From positions 1 through 64,000 of the forward strand of contig CAMEJJ010000019.1 of the NCBI GenBank assembly GCA_945919795.1: DNA of 64,000 nt. Reading direction: 5' to 3'. The position numbers and the translations under genes are program-made. The notes beneath the pieces were generated by a model. The model did no database searches. It was not told the DNA's origin and saw nothing but the letters and a program-made list of their open reading frames with translations. The first letter of the stretch is position 1. The number at the start of each line of letters is the position of its first letter. Below, piece after piece: positions 1 to 8,482 of the stretch. The DNA comes from an uncultured Lachnospiraceae bacterium (GTDB lineage Bacteria; Bacillota; Clostridia; Lachnospirales; Lachnospiraceae).

Positions 1-19
1 ATCCTTGTTTTTCATCAAG

Positions 20-49
20 ATTGCGAACGAGCTTAGCGAGTTTCGCAAT
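20..49. repeat. Small intergenic palindrome
   Basis: The arms ATTGCGAA and TTCGCAAT are perfect 8-bp inverted repeats around a 14-nt loop. The element lies in the leader of whatever gene follows off the left end. It resembles other intergenic hairpins in this window that carry an ATTGC/GCAAT core (near 20922 and 30970). It could be a REP-like repeat or simply a leader hairpin. Confidence 0.45.
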
Positions 50-83
50 TACCTATCATCAATTATTACACAAAGACAGGTAA

Positions 84-112
84 ATTATACCACATTCCAC
101 AAATTGTATAAA
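84..112 (-). promoter_or_regulatory. Putative sigma-A promoter pointing out of the window
   Basis: On the minus strand TTTATA is followed after 17 nt by TATAAT, and TGG directly precedes the -10, giving an extended -10. It starts just after spoIIIAH ends, so it likely serves the next gene beyond the left edge. Confidence 0.5.
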
Positions 113-121
113 GTATGGATT

Positions 122-979
122 TTAATTCTGTCCTACCGGAGAAATCGTGATGTTTTCCGCCGGTATTCCTGTTTTTCTTTTCACAATATCTTCAATCTGA
201 GCAATCTGAACCTGACTTAATTCATTCATTCCGATGCAGACATCCACATATTCTCCATTAATACTTACCACATTTTCCGAAAATCCCTTTGCCTGTAACA
301 TCACCATTGCATCACATTCTTTCTGTGCCACATCTGTCAAGGCAATCATGCTGTTGATGGCATCCTGCTTGGCTGCTTCCGAAACATTTTCATTATTGAT
401 AATATCAAGTAGTACTGCTTTGTTTTGTGCTCTGGTCTGTTCTTTTATCAAGTTAGCTTCCGCTAACGAAGTTACGGACATGGTATTTGTAAACACTGCT
501 TCTCCGGGAATATCAACCGTTTGAGAACTGTTATCTGCCTGTTCTGTTTCCGGCATTTCTTCTATGACAGCCGAAGCTGATTCCGCATTTGTTTCCATCG
601 TTGCATCTGTCATATCCAAATCTGCATCAGCAAACAGCTCAGCTTCCTCTTCATCCATTCCTTCCATGGAAGCAACATCAAAATCCTCATCCAGACTTTC
701 TATTTCCGTATAATATGTACTATCCTCATCGGAAATATCATATAAAGACGTCTCATCATAGGTCACGGTTGCATCCTCTAACAGATTGTTGTTCATGGTT
801 TCTTCTACCGTTTCTGCATCAGCTTCTTCAAACTGAGCCGAAGTTGTAAATAATACATCTTCATCGATTTGTTTTCCTGTAAAATTCAGATATCCGGCAA
901 TGGCAATCATGAGCGCCAGAGCTGTAATCATAATCTGATTTCTCTTCCATAATTTTTTTACTGAAAATTCTTTTTTCAT
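122..979 (-). CDS. spoIIIAH: Stage III sporulation protein AH
   Basis: This is the mother-cell ring protein that pairs with forespore SpoIIQ to form the feeding-tube channel across the engulfment space. One N-terminal membrane helix is visible at about residues 16-34. The YscJ/FliF-like conserved domain occupies about residues 175-285, ending in KTGIPAENITISPV. Between them lies a long acidic Ser/Thr/Glu linker (about 45-165), making the protein 285 aa against 218 in B. subtilis. A GGGG ribosome site sits 7 nt before the ATG. It is the last gene of spoIIIA, 12 nt after spoIIIAG. Confidence 0.93.
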   Translation of the reverse strand: MKKEFSVKKLWKRNQIMITALALMIAIAGYLNFTGKQIDEDVLFTTSAQFEEADAETVEETMNNNLLEDATVTYDETSLYDISDEDSTYYTEIESLDEDFDVASMEGMDEEEAELFADADLDMTDATMETNAESASAVIEEMPETEQADNSSQTVDIPGEAVFTNTMSVTSLAEANLIKEQTRAQNKAVLLDIINNENVSEAAKQDAINSMIALTDVAQKECDAMVMLQAKGFSENVVSINGEYVDVCIGMNELSQVQIAQIEDIVKRKTGIPAENITISPVGQN

Positions 980-991
980 AGTTATGCCCCT

Positions 992-1630
992 TTACCCGGT
1001 TTTGCTTTTCATTTTTACTATTGTTATTTTATGCTCATCCAATTCAAATAATGACAACACAGCCTCCTTCATTTGATTTTTCACTTTTGCATTGTCTCCG
1101 CCTTGTGCAACAATCAAAATTCCCTCTATGGACGGTAAAATCTGTTTTGCTACAAACGGAACATCATTTCCGTTTTCATCCACAGTGTATACGGTCTCCT
1201 GCGTATCCTCATATTCTGCAGAAGAGGTCGTAGTTCCCCCTTCATTTTTGCTGTCATTATTGCGTCGATAAGAAATATCTTTTTCCACAATGGTACCCCC
1301 GGCATCATGCAATGTGATAAAGACTTCCACCTTCCCTGCCCCATTCATATTCTGCAGAATTGAACACAACTTATTTTCCAGATATCCAGAATATAGATCA
1401 TAAGTTTCCAATGCATTTCCCGACATCTTAAAACCGCTCTTATACGTATTACTGCTTCCGGTCTTGCTTTGGCTGTTTTGACTCTGATTCTGTTTTGTTG
1501 CATATAATACAGATTGTTCATCCTCCTTTTTTGTAGGGATCGTAACAACAAGTAATAAAAGCCCTCCGATTAATAAAATGGCAAGTCTGTCTTTTCCCAA
1601 TTTTTCGATGAATTTTTTTAATTGTTTCAT
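992..1630 (-). CDS. spoIIIAG: Stage III sporulation protein AG
   Basis: SpoIIIAG forms a large ring of the mother-cell side of the sporulation channel. A single membrane helix (about residues 14-33) follows a short basic N-terminus, then a Ser/Asn/Gln-rich linker, then the folded ring domain with GKVEVFITLHDAGG and the conserved ILPSIEGILIVAQGG stretch. The length of 212 aa is normal for the family. The start ATG overlaps the spoIIIAF stop (ATGA), implying translational coupling inside the operon. Confidence 0.93.
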   Translation of the reverse strand: MKQLKKFIEKLGKDRLAILLIGGLLLLVVTIPTKKEDEQSVLYATKQNQSQNSQSKTGSSNTYKSGFKMSGNALETYDLYSGYLENKLCSILQNMNGAGKVEVFITLHDAGGTIVEKDISYRRNNDSKNEGGTTTSSAEYEDTQETVYTVDENGNDVPFVAKQILPSIEGILIVAQGGDNAKVKNQMKEAVLSLFELDEHKITIVKMKSKTG

Positions 1631-2040
1631 TCTTCTACCTCAAAACTATCTGTCTCAAAACTATCTGTCTCAAAACTATCTTTCTCAAATTTATCTGTCT
1701 TAGTTTCATCTTTCTCATATTCGTCTACTGCATCCTGAATATACTGCTCCAACAATTTCTGTGATTCTTCACTGATTTCGTTCATATTTTTATTTTCTGA
1801 CGAGATATCCCAGATTTGACCGCTTTTTTGCAAATTCTCTTCAAATTGTATCATTAATTCCTGGTCCGAAAATTCTGTGATATCGATAAATTTCCTGCCA
1901 AACGGATAAAGTAGAAATAATATCACAAAAACACCGGAAATATTCCGATATAATCCCATAAACTTTTCCGACAAAAACAACTGGGAAATAAAATCACACA
2001 AACAGACAAAGATACAGATGTTCCTGATATATTCATCCAT
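1627..2040 (-). CDS. spoIIIAF: Stage III sporulation protein AF, repeat-tailed
   Basis: A small membrane protein of the SpoIIIA complex. Two hydrophobic helices (about residues 4-20 and 31-48) precede a charged cytoplasmic or intermembrane tail. The ORF track begins at a TTG at 2067, but the ATG at 2040 has an AGAGAGG ribosome site 7 nt upstream and gives MDEYIRNIC, which fits the family, so I use 2040 (137 aa). This is short against about 206 aa in B. subtilis. The C-terminus ends in tandem pentapeptides (DSFET), from a 15-bp DNA repeat. Its exact function in the channel is not known. Confidence 0.82.
   Translation of the reverse strand: MDEYIRNICIFVCLCDFISQLFLSEKFMGLYRNISGVFVILFLLYPFGRKFIDITEFSDQELMIQFEENLQKSGQIWDISSENKNMNEISEESQKLLEQYIQDAVDEYEKDETKTDKFEKDSFETDSFETDSFEVEE
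1634..1698 (-). repeat. 15-bp tandem repeat in the spoIIIAF tail
   Basis: The unit tcaaaactatctgtc occurs about three times in a row with a degenerate fourth copy. It encodes DSFET-type pentapeptides at the C-terminus. In-frame length keeps the downstream ATGA coupling to spoIIIAG intact. Confidence 0.75.
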
Positions 2041-2056
2041 GAAATGACCTCTCTTA

Positions 2057-3115
2057 TTAACCGACAAATGAATTCATCCCTAAGGTTGCAACAGCGATGG
2101 CAATAAAAAACATACCACTTGAAAACAACTGGATACGTGATAGTAAAAAAAAGCAGTCTGCCATTTTCCAAACATGTGCAGTAAACTTTTTTTCTCCTGA
2201 TATCTGCAATATGGCTGATGCAAGACGGACAACAAATCCATACATTAGTGTTGTGACTGCCGGCTTAAAGCACATAATAAACAAGATAAAAATACCGATG
2301 AAACCGATGCTGTTTTTTACCAGAATTGCTCCCCTTAAAACAGTTTCCGTTATTGTCGTTGCATAATCTCCCAATCCGGGAATCAAAGAAACCGTTTTAA
2401 TAATCAGTTTACTTTGTACCCCATCTATAGCCGGCATCAATCCTGCCTGTAGCATACTTCCTCCAATGACTGCAAATATAGCGGAACGGGTCAGAAATAT
2501 GATGATTTTTTTTAAAAGTGCGATAACTCCACCAAAACGGTTACCCTCAGGTAACTGATTTAAAACATACAGGACGCAAACCAGCCTTGCCATCGGCATC
2601 ACAAATATGGTCATGACATTTTCAATTACGAATAGCAAAAGTAATTGAAATTCGTAATACGCGGCAGCTGTAACAGGACCACCTGAAATCCCCAGCACCA
2701 TACATAAAGATGGCATCAGGATTGCACAGAAACTTTTCATTTCCTCAAGAAATGTCAGACATTGCTCATAAGAACGCAAAAAGCATTTCATTAAAATCAA
2801 AGAAACAAATAAAAATATAAAATAGCTCGAAAAAATCGAAATTTTTTTATCAGAAAACAAATCAGACAGTCCATGTAACAACAATGCAAAAATTCCAAGC
2901 AAAAAAATTCCAAGGAACAAGCTTTTACATTGTTCTAAATTTCCGAAAAAAACATCTTTAAAATACTGCAAAGTAATTTCTTTGATTGAATCCAGATCAC
3001 CATGCATCAACTCTTCCAGTAAATCTTCAAAGGAAATAAACTGATGTCCAAAAATCTGATCCAGAAAATGATCTATATTTGTAAAATCCATTCCTTCCAC
3101 AAAAGTATCCGTCAT
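2057..3115 (-). CDS. spoIIIAE: Stage III sporulation protein AE
   Basis: A polytopic membrane protein of the SpoIIIA secretion-like complex. At least six hydrophobic segments run from about residue 68 to the end, with conserved LSGGPVTAAAYYEF-like and VKNSIGFIGIFILF motifs. The length is 352 aa. B. subtilis SpoIIIAE has a cleaved N-terminal signal peptide; here about 65 soluble residues come first and no signal helix is visible, and an in-frame TGA lies seven codons upstream of the start. The start overlaps the spoIIIAD stop (TGATG), so it is translationally coupled. Confidence 0.9.
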   Translation of the reverse strand: MTDTFVEGMDFTNIDHFLDQIFGHQFISFEDLLEELMHGDLDSIKEITLQYFKDVFFGNLEQCKSLFLGIFLLGIFALLLHGLSDLFSDKKISIFSSYFIFLFVSLILMKCFLRSYEQCLTFLEEMKSFCAILMPSLCMVLGISGGPVTAAAYYEFQLLLLFVIENVMTIFVMPMARLVCVLYVLNQLPEGNRFGGVIALLKKIIIFLTRSAIFAVIGGSMLQAGLMPAIDGVQSKLIIKTVSLIPGLGDYATTITETVLRGAILVKNSIGFIGIFILFIMCFKPAVTTLMYGFVVRLASAILQISGEKKFTAHVWKMADCFFLLSRIQLFSSGMFFIAIAVATLGMNSFVG

Positions 3116-3492
3116 CAGTAAAACTCCTTTATTACATCAACCAAATTCAGAAAAATGGGCATACCTATCAGTAGCACACTGAATTTGCCGGCCGTTTCCA
3201 CACCTTTCCCTATCGAAGCATATCCTGCATCTTTACAGATTTCTCCACAAAATTCACTGATATAAGAAATTCCGACAATCCGCAAAAGTGTATAAATATA
3301 CGCATCTGCATTTTCGATTTGTGAAGAAACCAGTCGAATCATATCTGCAATATTCATAAAGGAATCCATACAGAGCATAAACAGAAAAACACCGACACAT
3401 AACGAAAAAATATAAGCATATTCCGGTTTTGTCTGCTTAATGAACATTGTAATAGCAACCGCAATAATCGCTAATAAACCTATTTTAATCAT
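3115..3492 (-). CDS. spoIIIAD: Stage III sporulation protein AD
   Basis: A small polytopic membrane protein of the channel complex, with about four hydrophobic helices. The ORF track starts at 3588, but the ATG at 3492 gives MIKIGLLAIIAVAIT and has AGGAG 8 nt upstream, matching the 125 to 135 aa of the family. The conserved segment with a glycine-rich QTAGKFSVLL-type motif appears here as KGVETAGKFSVLLIG. It is close to SpoIIIAC in sequence style and follows it by 11 nt. Confidence 0.9.
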   Translation of the reverse strand: MIKIGLLAIIAVAITMFIKQTKPEYAYIFSLCVGVFLFMLCMDSFMNIADMIRLVSSQIENADAYIYTLLRIVGISYISEFCGEICKDAGYASIGKGVETAGKFSVLLIGMPIFLNLVDVIKEFY

Positions 3493-3503
3493 GCATTCGT
3501 CTC

Positions 3504-3698
3504 CTAAAATGAAAACAACTCTTCCATTGTGCGAAATAAATCGACCAGATAAGGAAGAACCCATGTAAGCACCAGGATAAATCCACACAAGCTTACCAGA
3601 TAGGCATGCTCCTCTTTTCCGCTATGCTTTAAAACCTGATTTAACAACGTAACCAGAATCCCCACCGCTGCAATTTTAAATAATATTCCGACACTCAT
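3504..3698 (-). CDS. spoIIIAC: Stage III sporulation protein AC
   Basis: A 64-aa protein with two membrane helices, matching the 68-aa B. subtilis SpoIIIAC. The family motif HSGKEEHAYLVSLCGF lies between the helices. The ORF track start at 3773 lies inside the spoIIIAB 3 prime end; the ATG at 3698 has AAAGGAG 6 nt upstream and gives MSVGILFKIAAVGI, so it is preferred. SpoIIIAC/AD are membrane components of the mother-cell channel. Confidence 0.9.
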   Translation of the reverse strand: MSVGILFKIAAVGILVTLLNQVLKHSGKEEHAYLVSLCGFILVLTWVLPYLVDLFRTMEELFSF

Positions 3699-3709
3699 GG
3701 AACACTCCT

Positions 3710-4228
3710 TTACCAAAGTAAAATAATCACAAATAAACTGATTAAAAACCCCATTGACTGATACAATCTGCATTTTTCTTTTTTTTGCTTATCCATTTGT
3801 TCATATTCATCCTTCATCATCTCGTATACATATTGCAATTGCTTCAGCTGTGCATCTCTGTCATAAAAACCGGTCTGGTCAAACAGATGTATCCATTCTT
3901 TTTCGATTTTTGACGGCAGAACCATTGGCATATGATTCATTTGTTCTTTCCAAATCAAATTTAATTCTTTTCCTTCATTTATTTTGATGGATGTTGCAGC
4001 ATCCTGTAAAACTTTTCCGATTTCTCCATCCTGCCTGAAAGAAACCTTGCAAATTGCTTCTGGAAGTGTGGCTCCTTCCGTCTTGATTTGGGCAATCATA
4101 AGTTCAATAATTTTCATGAAATGTTGTAGATTTACATGCATTTCTTCATATGTAAAAGCCTGCTCAAATCCCAAAAAAACACCGGAAAACAAGACCAATA
4201 TTCCTCCGATCACCCGCATTTTTATCAT
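3710..4228 (-). CDS. spoIIIAB: Stage III sporulation protein AB
   Basis: SpoIIIAB resembles the GspF-type platform proteins of type II secretion systems. It has an N-terminal membrane helix (about residues 5-21), a soluble helical body with conserved LPEAICKVS, and a C-terminal helix ending IILLW. The length of 172 aa is standard. Its ATG overlaps the stop of spoIIIAA by 4 nt, so it is coupled to the ATPase it likely works with. Confidence 0.92.
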   Translation of the reverse strand: MIKMRVIGGILVLFSGVFLGFEQAFTYEEMHVNLQHFMKIIELMIAQIKTEGATLPEAICKVSFRQDGEIGKVLQDAATSIKINEGKELNLIWKEQMNHMPMVLPSKIEKEWIHLFDQTGFYDRDAQLKQLQYVYEMMKDEYEQMDKQKKEKCRLYQSMGFLISLFVIILLW

Positions 4229-5190
4229 CCTCTCTTCGCCAAAAGCTTTTGTGCGTTATCGTAAATACTCCATACCTGCTTTTTCGTTCCGTCATTTTCT
4301 TTTTCCCAGCGAAGTAAAATCAGTCTGTGAAATACCTTCTTTATGATTGAGAAAAATGCATTCTTTTCCGAATATATCTCATCAAGACTATCACCATGTA
4401 CCGATGCCAGAATTTTAATTCCACATACCGATGCTTTCTCCACTGCTTCATAATCCCTTTGTAGTCCCAGTTCGTCCACGACAATTATTTCAGGTCCCAT
4501 AGACCTTATTGCCATCATCATCCCTTCTGCCTTTGGACAGGCATCTAAGACATCGGTTCTTTTTCCCACATGATTTTGTGGAACCCCCATATAACAACCT
4601 GCCAGTTCCGATCGTTCATCTACAATGCAAATCTGCTTTCCGTCTGCATATCGGTTACCATCCGAAAGACTTTTTGCTAAATCCCGCAGCATCGTGGTCT
4701 TGCCAACTCCCGGAGATGAAATGATCAAAGTGTTCAGAAACTTTCCATGATCAAACAAATATGGCAGTATCGCATTCCCCACTCCCGGAATTTCATGCAC
4801 AATCCTGACATGCAGAAACTGTACCTGTTTCATCAATGAAATCTTTCCATCCTGTAATACAACCTGTCCACATACACCGACTCTATGACCTCCCGCAACA
4901 GTTAAAAATCCCTGCTTAAGCTGACTTTCGTATGCATAGGGAGAATAGTTACAGATGTGATTGAATAAAACATCAACATCTTCTTTGGAAAAGACAAACC
5001 CTTTTTCCATCTCTTTATGCAATCTTCCGTTTTTATCCGGAAAAAATTCCATTCTTCCAATCACAAAGATACAGGGACAATTGACTCTTATCCGGATTTC
5101 CTGCAGCTCATTTTCAATCTGATTTAAAGCTGAAAGCATACTGTGAAACTGTGTGGGAAACATATTTCTGATTTGATCTGATTTATTCAT
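4225..5190 (-). CDS. spoIIIAA: Stage III sporulation protein AA, ATPase
   Basis: The secretion-type ATPase that energises the SpoIIIA-SpoIIQ channel. The Walker A motif SSPGVGKTTM lies near residue 160 and the Walker B region reads EIIVVDELG. The 321 aa and the upstream GGHRVGVCGQ motif fit the family. It is the first gene of the operon; a GGAGG ribosome site precedes the ATG. Upstream elements fit sigma-E control in the mother cell, as known for B. subtilis. Confidence 0.94.
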   Translation of the reverse strand: MNKSDQIRNMFPTQFHSMLSALNQIENELQEIRIRVNCPCIFVIGRMEFFPDKNGRLHKEMEKGFVFSKEDVDVLFNHICNYSPYAYESQLKQGFLTVAGGHRVGVCGQVVLQDGKISLMKQVQFLHVRIVHEIPGVGNAILPYLFDHGKFLNTLIISSPGVGKTTMLRDLAKSLSDGNRYADGKQICIVDERSELAGCYMGVPQNHVGKRTDVLDACPKAEGMMMAIRSMGPEIIVVDELGLQRDYEAVEKASVCGIKILASVHGDSLDEIYSEKNAFFSIIKKVFHRLILLRWEKENDGTKKQVWSIYDNAQKLLAKRG

Positions 5191-5205
5191 ATATCCTCCG
5201 TGTAC

Positions 5206-5233
5206 AAACTATGTTTGTCCTTTAAATATATGA
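5206..5233 (-). promoter_or_regulatory. Putative sigma-E promoter of spoIIIA
   Basis: On the minus strand TCATAT and CATAGTTT are separated by 14 nt, close to the sigma-E pattern of Bacillus (ATA-type -35, CATA-type -10, 14 nt apart). The -10 sits in a perfect palindrome (ACAAACTATGTTTGT), and GGACAAAC resembles the SpoIIID half-site. Matching was by eye. Confidence 0.4.
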
Positions 5234-5290
5234 AAAAGAAATGATAATAGAACCTGTTAATAAAAACTTACTTTTCGGATTTGTATTCCC

Positions 5291-5334
5291 CAAAAAAAGA
5301 TAAAAAGGATTGTCACCCTCCGGTAACAATCCTT
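5291..5334 (-). terminator. Intrinsic terminator overlapping the rseP stop codon
   Basis: The RNA forms a 13-bp stem (AAGGATTGTTACC paired with GGTGACAATCCTT, one G-T pair) with a GGAG loop, followed by TTTATCTTTTTTT. The left arm and the loop are the last codons of rseP, so the terminator is built into the gene end. It isolates spoIIIA from the housekeeping operon. Confidence 0.9.
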
Positions 5335-6416
5335 GCAATATCATTATATAAAACAACAACCATCAATAACATCAGCAGTGCAAAACCAACAAAATTAATA
5401 ATTCCTTCCTTTTCAAGCGGCAACGGTTTCCGCCTAATCAGTTCAATGAGATATATGAAAAGCCTTCCACCATCCAGAGCGGGGAACGGAATCAGATTTA
5501 AAACACCCAGATTGGCACTTAACAGAATGGCAAAATTAAGCATATTCAGCCAAACGTAAAATGCTCCGTCTGATTTAGATTCGTTATATATGTCACCTAC
5601 CGTATCTGCCATCCCGACCGGTCCGGATAAATCTTTTACGCCGGCCTTTCCGCTTAACAGCATACCAAGACTCTTAATAGTCGTATCAATCCAGTATTTT
5701 ACCTCATATCCGCTATATAAAATAACCTTGGGCGGTGAAAGCTTTGTATAACCGCCGGTCATGGAAATGCCGTAATAGTATCTGCCTGCTTCATCTGAAT
5801 ATACAGGGGTCAGGACAGTATCATACAATTCTCCATCTCTTTCATATGTGACATGTACCGGACTGCCATCCGATAACATGGCCTCTATTGAAATCTCACG
5901 GAATAGGTGAATGTTATGACGATTCAGCTTTACAATCACGTCACCGGGCATCATACCTGCCGCCTCAGCACCCCCACCTTCCAAAACATTTCCTACAACC
6001 GGAAGATCCGTTCCGATACTGCCGACAATAAAAAGTGATAAAAAGAAAGCAAGAATAAAGTTAAAAATCGGACCTGCAAGTACCGTTGCAATTCTGGCAA
6101 ACACCGGTGCATCCGGAAAAGCTTTTCCGTATTTGCCTATATTGGCAAAATCAGCAGTTTCCGATCCCTGTTCTCCAGACTGTGCGGCATCATCCTGATT
6201 TAATCCGTCCTCACCCTCAAACATACATGCTCCACCGATTGGCAGTAATTTTAATGAATAGCATGTGCCGTTTCTATCAAAGTGTAATAGCGTCGGTCCC
6301 ATTCCGATGGAAAACTCCACTACATGTATTCCGTTTGCTTTTGCAATAATAAAATGTCCAAATTCATGTGCTACAACTACAACACAAAAAATTAAAATAA
6401 AAAAAATAATTCCCAA
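5313..6416 (-). CDS. rseP: Site-2 intramembrane metalloprotease RseP/RasP
   Basis: A zinc protease that cuts transmembrane anti-sigma factors and signal peptides in the membrane. The catalytic HEFGH lies at residues 17-21 in the first helix, a PDZ domain is near 140-215, and the second zinc ligand motif NLIPFPALDGG is near 310. The length is 367 aa. No ATG is available: the start is TTG at 6416, with AAAGG inside the 3 prime end of dxr about 10 nt upstream. It ends the pyrH-frr-uppS-cdsA-dxr-rseP run. Confidence 0.93.
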   Translation of the reverse strand: MGIIFFILIFCVVVVAHEFGHFIIAKANGIHVVEFSIGMGPTLLHFDRNGTCYSLKLLPIGGACMFEGEDGLNQDDAAQSGEQGSETADFANIGKYGKAFPDAPVFARIATVLAGPIFNFILAFFLSLFIVGSIGTDLPVVGNVLEGGGAEAAGMMPGDVIVKLNRHNIHLFREISIEAMLSDGSPVHVTYERDGELYDTVLTPVYSDEAGRYYYGISMTGGYTKLSPPKVILYSGYEVKYWIDTTIKSLGMLLSGKAGVKDLSGPVGMADTVGDIYNESKSDGAFYVWLNMLNFAILLSANLGVLNLIPFPALDGGRLFIYLIELIRRKPLPLEKEGIINFVGFALLMLLMVVVLYNDIARIVTGG

Positions 6417-6417
6417 A

Positions 6418-7566
6418 TCAGCAACACCTTTCTGCTATTTGTTCATAACACCATTGTTCTGTCATCAAAATCTGTTCAACATCCGGATGTGCAATTACCT
6501 GATGTCTCGACATTGTTTCTGCAATTATGTCCGCAATATCAAGGAACCTGATTTTTTCATGCAAAAACAGACTAACCGCTTTTTCATTAGCGGCATTAAA
6601 TACAGTAGGCATACTTCCGCCTTTTTCAAATGCCTCATAGGCCAGTTTTAATCCCTGAAAGGTTTCCAAATCAGGTCTCTCAAAGCTAATCTGCCCAAGT
6701 TGAAAGAAATCAATTCCCTCTGTATTCATCGGTAAGCGGTCCGGATAAAACAATGCATATTGAATGGGTAATTTCATATCCGGAAGTCCCAACTGTGCAA
6801 TAACGGCACCATCCGCATACTCTACCATAGAATGTATGATACTTTGAGGATGTACTACAACCTGAATCTGATCATAATTTACATCAAAAAGCCAGCCTGC
6901 TTCCATAACCTCTAATCCTTTATTTACCATCGTTGCAGAATCTATGGTAATCTTAGGTCCCATCGACCAGTTGGGGTGCTTTAGTGCATCCTTTACAGTC
7001 TTATCTGCCAATTGCGCTTTTGACATTCCTCTGAATGGGCCTCCGGATGCCGTTAATAAAATCTTCTTTAATCTGTTTTTCGGTTCCCCATTTAACGATT
7101 GAAAAATAGCGCTATGCTCACTGTCAACCGGCAAAATGGATACTCCCATTTGTTTTGCCAATGGCATAATAATATGTCCTGCCGTGACCAGAGTTTCTTT
7201 ATTGGCTAACGCAATATCTTTTCCGGCTTTTATTGCTTCAATTGTAGGCGTAATACCAATCATTCCTACAACTGCCGTTAAAACAACATCCGCCTCTTCC
7301 ATGATGCAAATTTCAATTAAGCCGGACATTCCGGCAAGAACCGTCACATCGAGATCTGCCACTTTTGTTTTTAAAGCTTTCGCAGCCGCCTCATCAAACA
7401 TAACCACTTTTTTCGGATGATACTTGCGTATCTGTGGTTCTATTTTTTCCACATTGCTTCCGGCCGCAAGCGCAACAACCTGCAGTCTGTCCGGATATGC
7501 ATCAACGATTTCCAAAGTCTGTGTTCCAATGGAACCGGTAGAACCTAAAACAACAATATTTTTCAT
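6418..7566 (-). CDS. dxr: 1-deoxy-D-xylulose 5-phosphate reductoisomerase
   Basis: It catalyses the NADPH-dependent conversion of DXP to MEP, the committed step of the MEP isoprenoid pathway. The N-terminal NADPH motif GSTGSIGTQTL, the metal-binding SEHSAIFQ, the substrate loop LTASGGPFRG and the NWSMGPKITIDSATMVNKG stretch are all intact. The 382 aa are standard. The pathway partner ispG is also in this window but in another operon. Its product flow feeds the neighbouring uppS. Confidence 0.96.
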   Translation of the reverse strand: MKNIVVLGSTGSIGTQTLEIVDAYPDRLQVVALAAGSNVEKIEPQIRKYHPKKVVMFDEAAAKALKTKVADLDVTVLAGMSGLIEICIMEEADVVLTAVVGMIGITPTIEAIKAGKDIALANKETLVTAGHIIMPLAKQMGVSILPVDSEHSAIFQSLNGEPKNRLKKILLTASGGPFRGMSKAQLADKTVKDALKHPNWSMGPKITIDSATMVNKGLEVMEAGWLFDVNYDQIQVVVHPQSIIHSMVEYADGAVIAQLGLPDMKLPIQYALFYPDRLPMNTEGIDFFQLGQISFERPDLETFQGLKLAYEAFEKGGSMPTVFNAANEKAVSLFLHEKIRFLDIADIIAETMSRHQVIAHPDVEQILMTEQWCYEQIAERCC

Positions 7567-7641
7567 CTTTTTATCCTTATCTGACAGAATATCATACTTC
7601 TATCACAGTATAATGTTATTTTATCTTTCTTTGTTTATTTC

Positions 7642-7661
7642 ATACCAACATCCTGGTATCA
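7642..7661 (-). repeat. Short hairpin at the cdsA end
   Basis: The RNA GATACCAGGATGTTGGTAT folds on arms ATACCA and TGGTAT and overlaps the cdsA stop. There is no U-run. Its outer arms match the longer hairpin after ribF (20922-20969), as if the two were long and short forms of one element. Confidence 0.4.
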
Positions 7662-8480
7662 TTTTAATAATAAAACAGCCATGTAATAGATCATCGGCGA
7701 AGTAAAAATCACACTGTCGAAACGATCCATAATACCACCATGTCCGGGAATGAGCTTCCCATAATCCTTGATGTTAAAATTTCTTTTGATCGCAGATGCG
7801 GCAAGATCACCAACCTGACTGATCATGGCTCCAACTGCCGAGATAACCGGGAATACCCAAAGCATATTTTCATTGCTGGCTCCGGCGCGAATAAGGACAA
7901 AAGCATATAACAAACCTACAACAGCACTTCCGATTACACCACCAACAGCACCTTCTATTGATTTTTTCGGACTTAAAATCGGTGCTAACTTATGCTTGCC
8001 AATAGTCATTCCAACCAGATAAGCACAGGTATCACAAATCCAGGAACTGATAAAAATCAGCCATACGATATAAAATCCATTTTCCAAGCATCTGGTCATA
8101 TATAAATAAGACAGCATGATTGGTGCATAGATAAAAGAAAATACAGCAGCCATAATCTGTTTTGCTTCATATTTCGGAAAAGTAAATACATAAACAAATA
8201 AAATGGAAACAATCGTCAAAGTTATGGTTAACATAACAAATGTTTCTGTGTTTGCAAAATAGATAATCAGATAATATCCAATAATACCAAACAAACCAAA
8301 CCACTCAATCAGACAAGGCTTTTTCATTTCTCCTCTGACTTTCATTGCCTTTGTCATTTCAAAATAAGCAATGGCAGAAATTGCCAGAGTAAAAAGATAT
8401 AACCAAGGTCCTCCTAAAATCAAAACCGTTCCGATTACAAGTACCAAAACAACGGCACTCCAAAATCTGGCCTTAAACAT
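7659..8480 (-). CDS. cdsA: Phosphatidate cytidylyltransferase
   Basis: It makes CDP-diacylglycerol from phosphatidic acid and CTP for phospholipid synthesis. The protein has about eight membrane helices and the full CDS signature near the C-terminus (SAIKRNFNIKDYGKLIPGHG followed by GIMDRFDS). The 273 aa are normal. GGAG precedes the ATG and the gene follows uppS by 2 nt, the usual uppS-cdsA-dxr order. Confidence 0.95.
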   Translation of the reverse strand: MFKARFWSAVVLVLVIGTVLILGGPWLYLFTLAISAIAYFEMTKAMKVRGEMKKPCLIEWFGLFGIIGYYLIIYFANTETFVMLTITLTIVSILFVYVFTFPKYEAKQIMAAVFSFIYAPIMLSYLYMTRCLENGFYIVWLIFISSWICDTCAYLVGMTIGKHKLAPILSPKKSIEGAVGGVIGSAVVGLLYAFVLIRAGASNENMLWVFPVISAVGAMISQVGDLAASAIKRNFNIKDYGKLIPGHGGIMDRFDSVIFTSPMIYYMAVLLLK

Positions 8481-8482
8481 TT

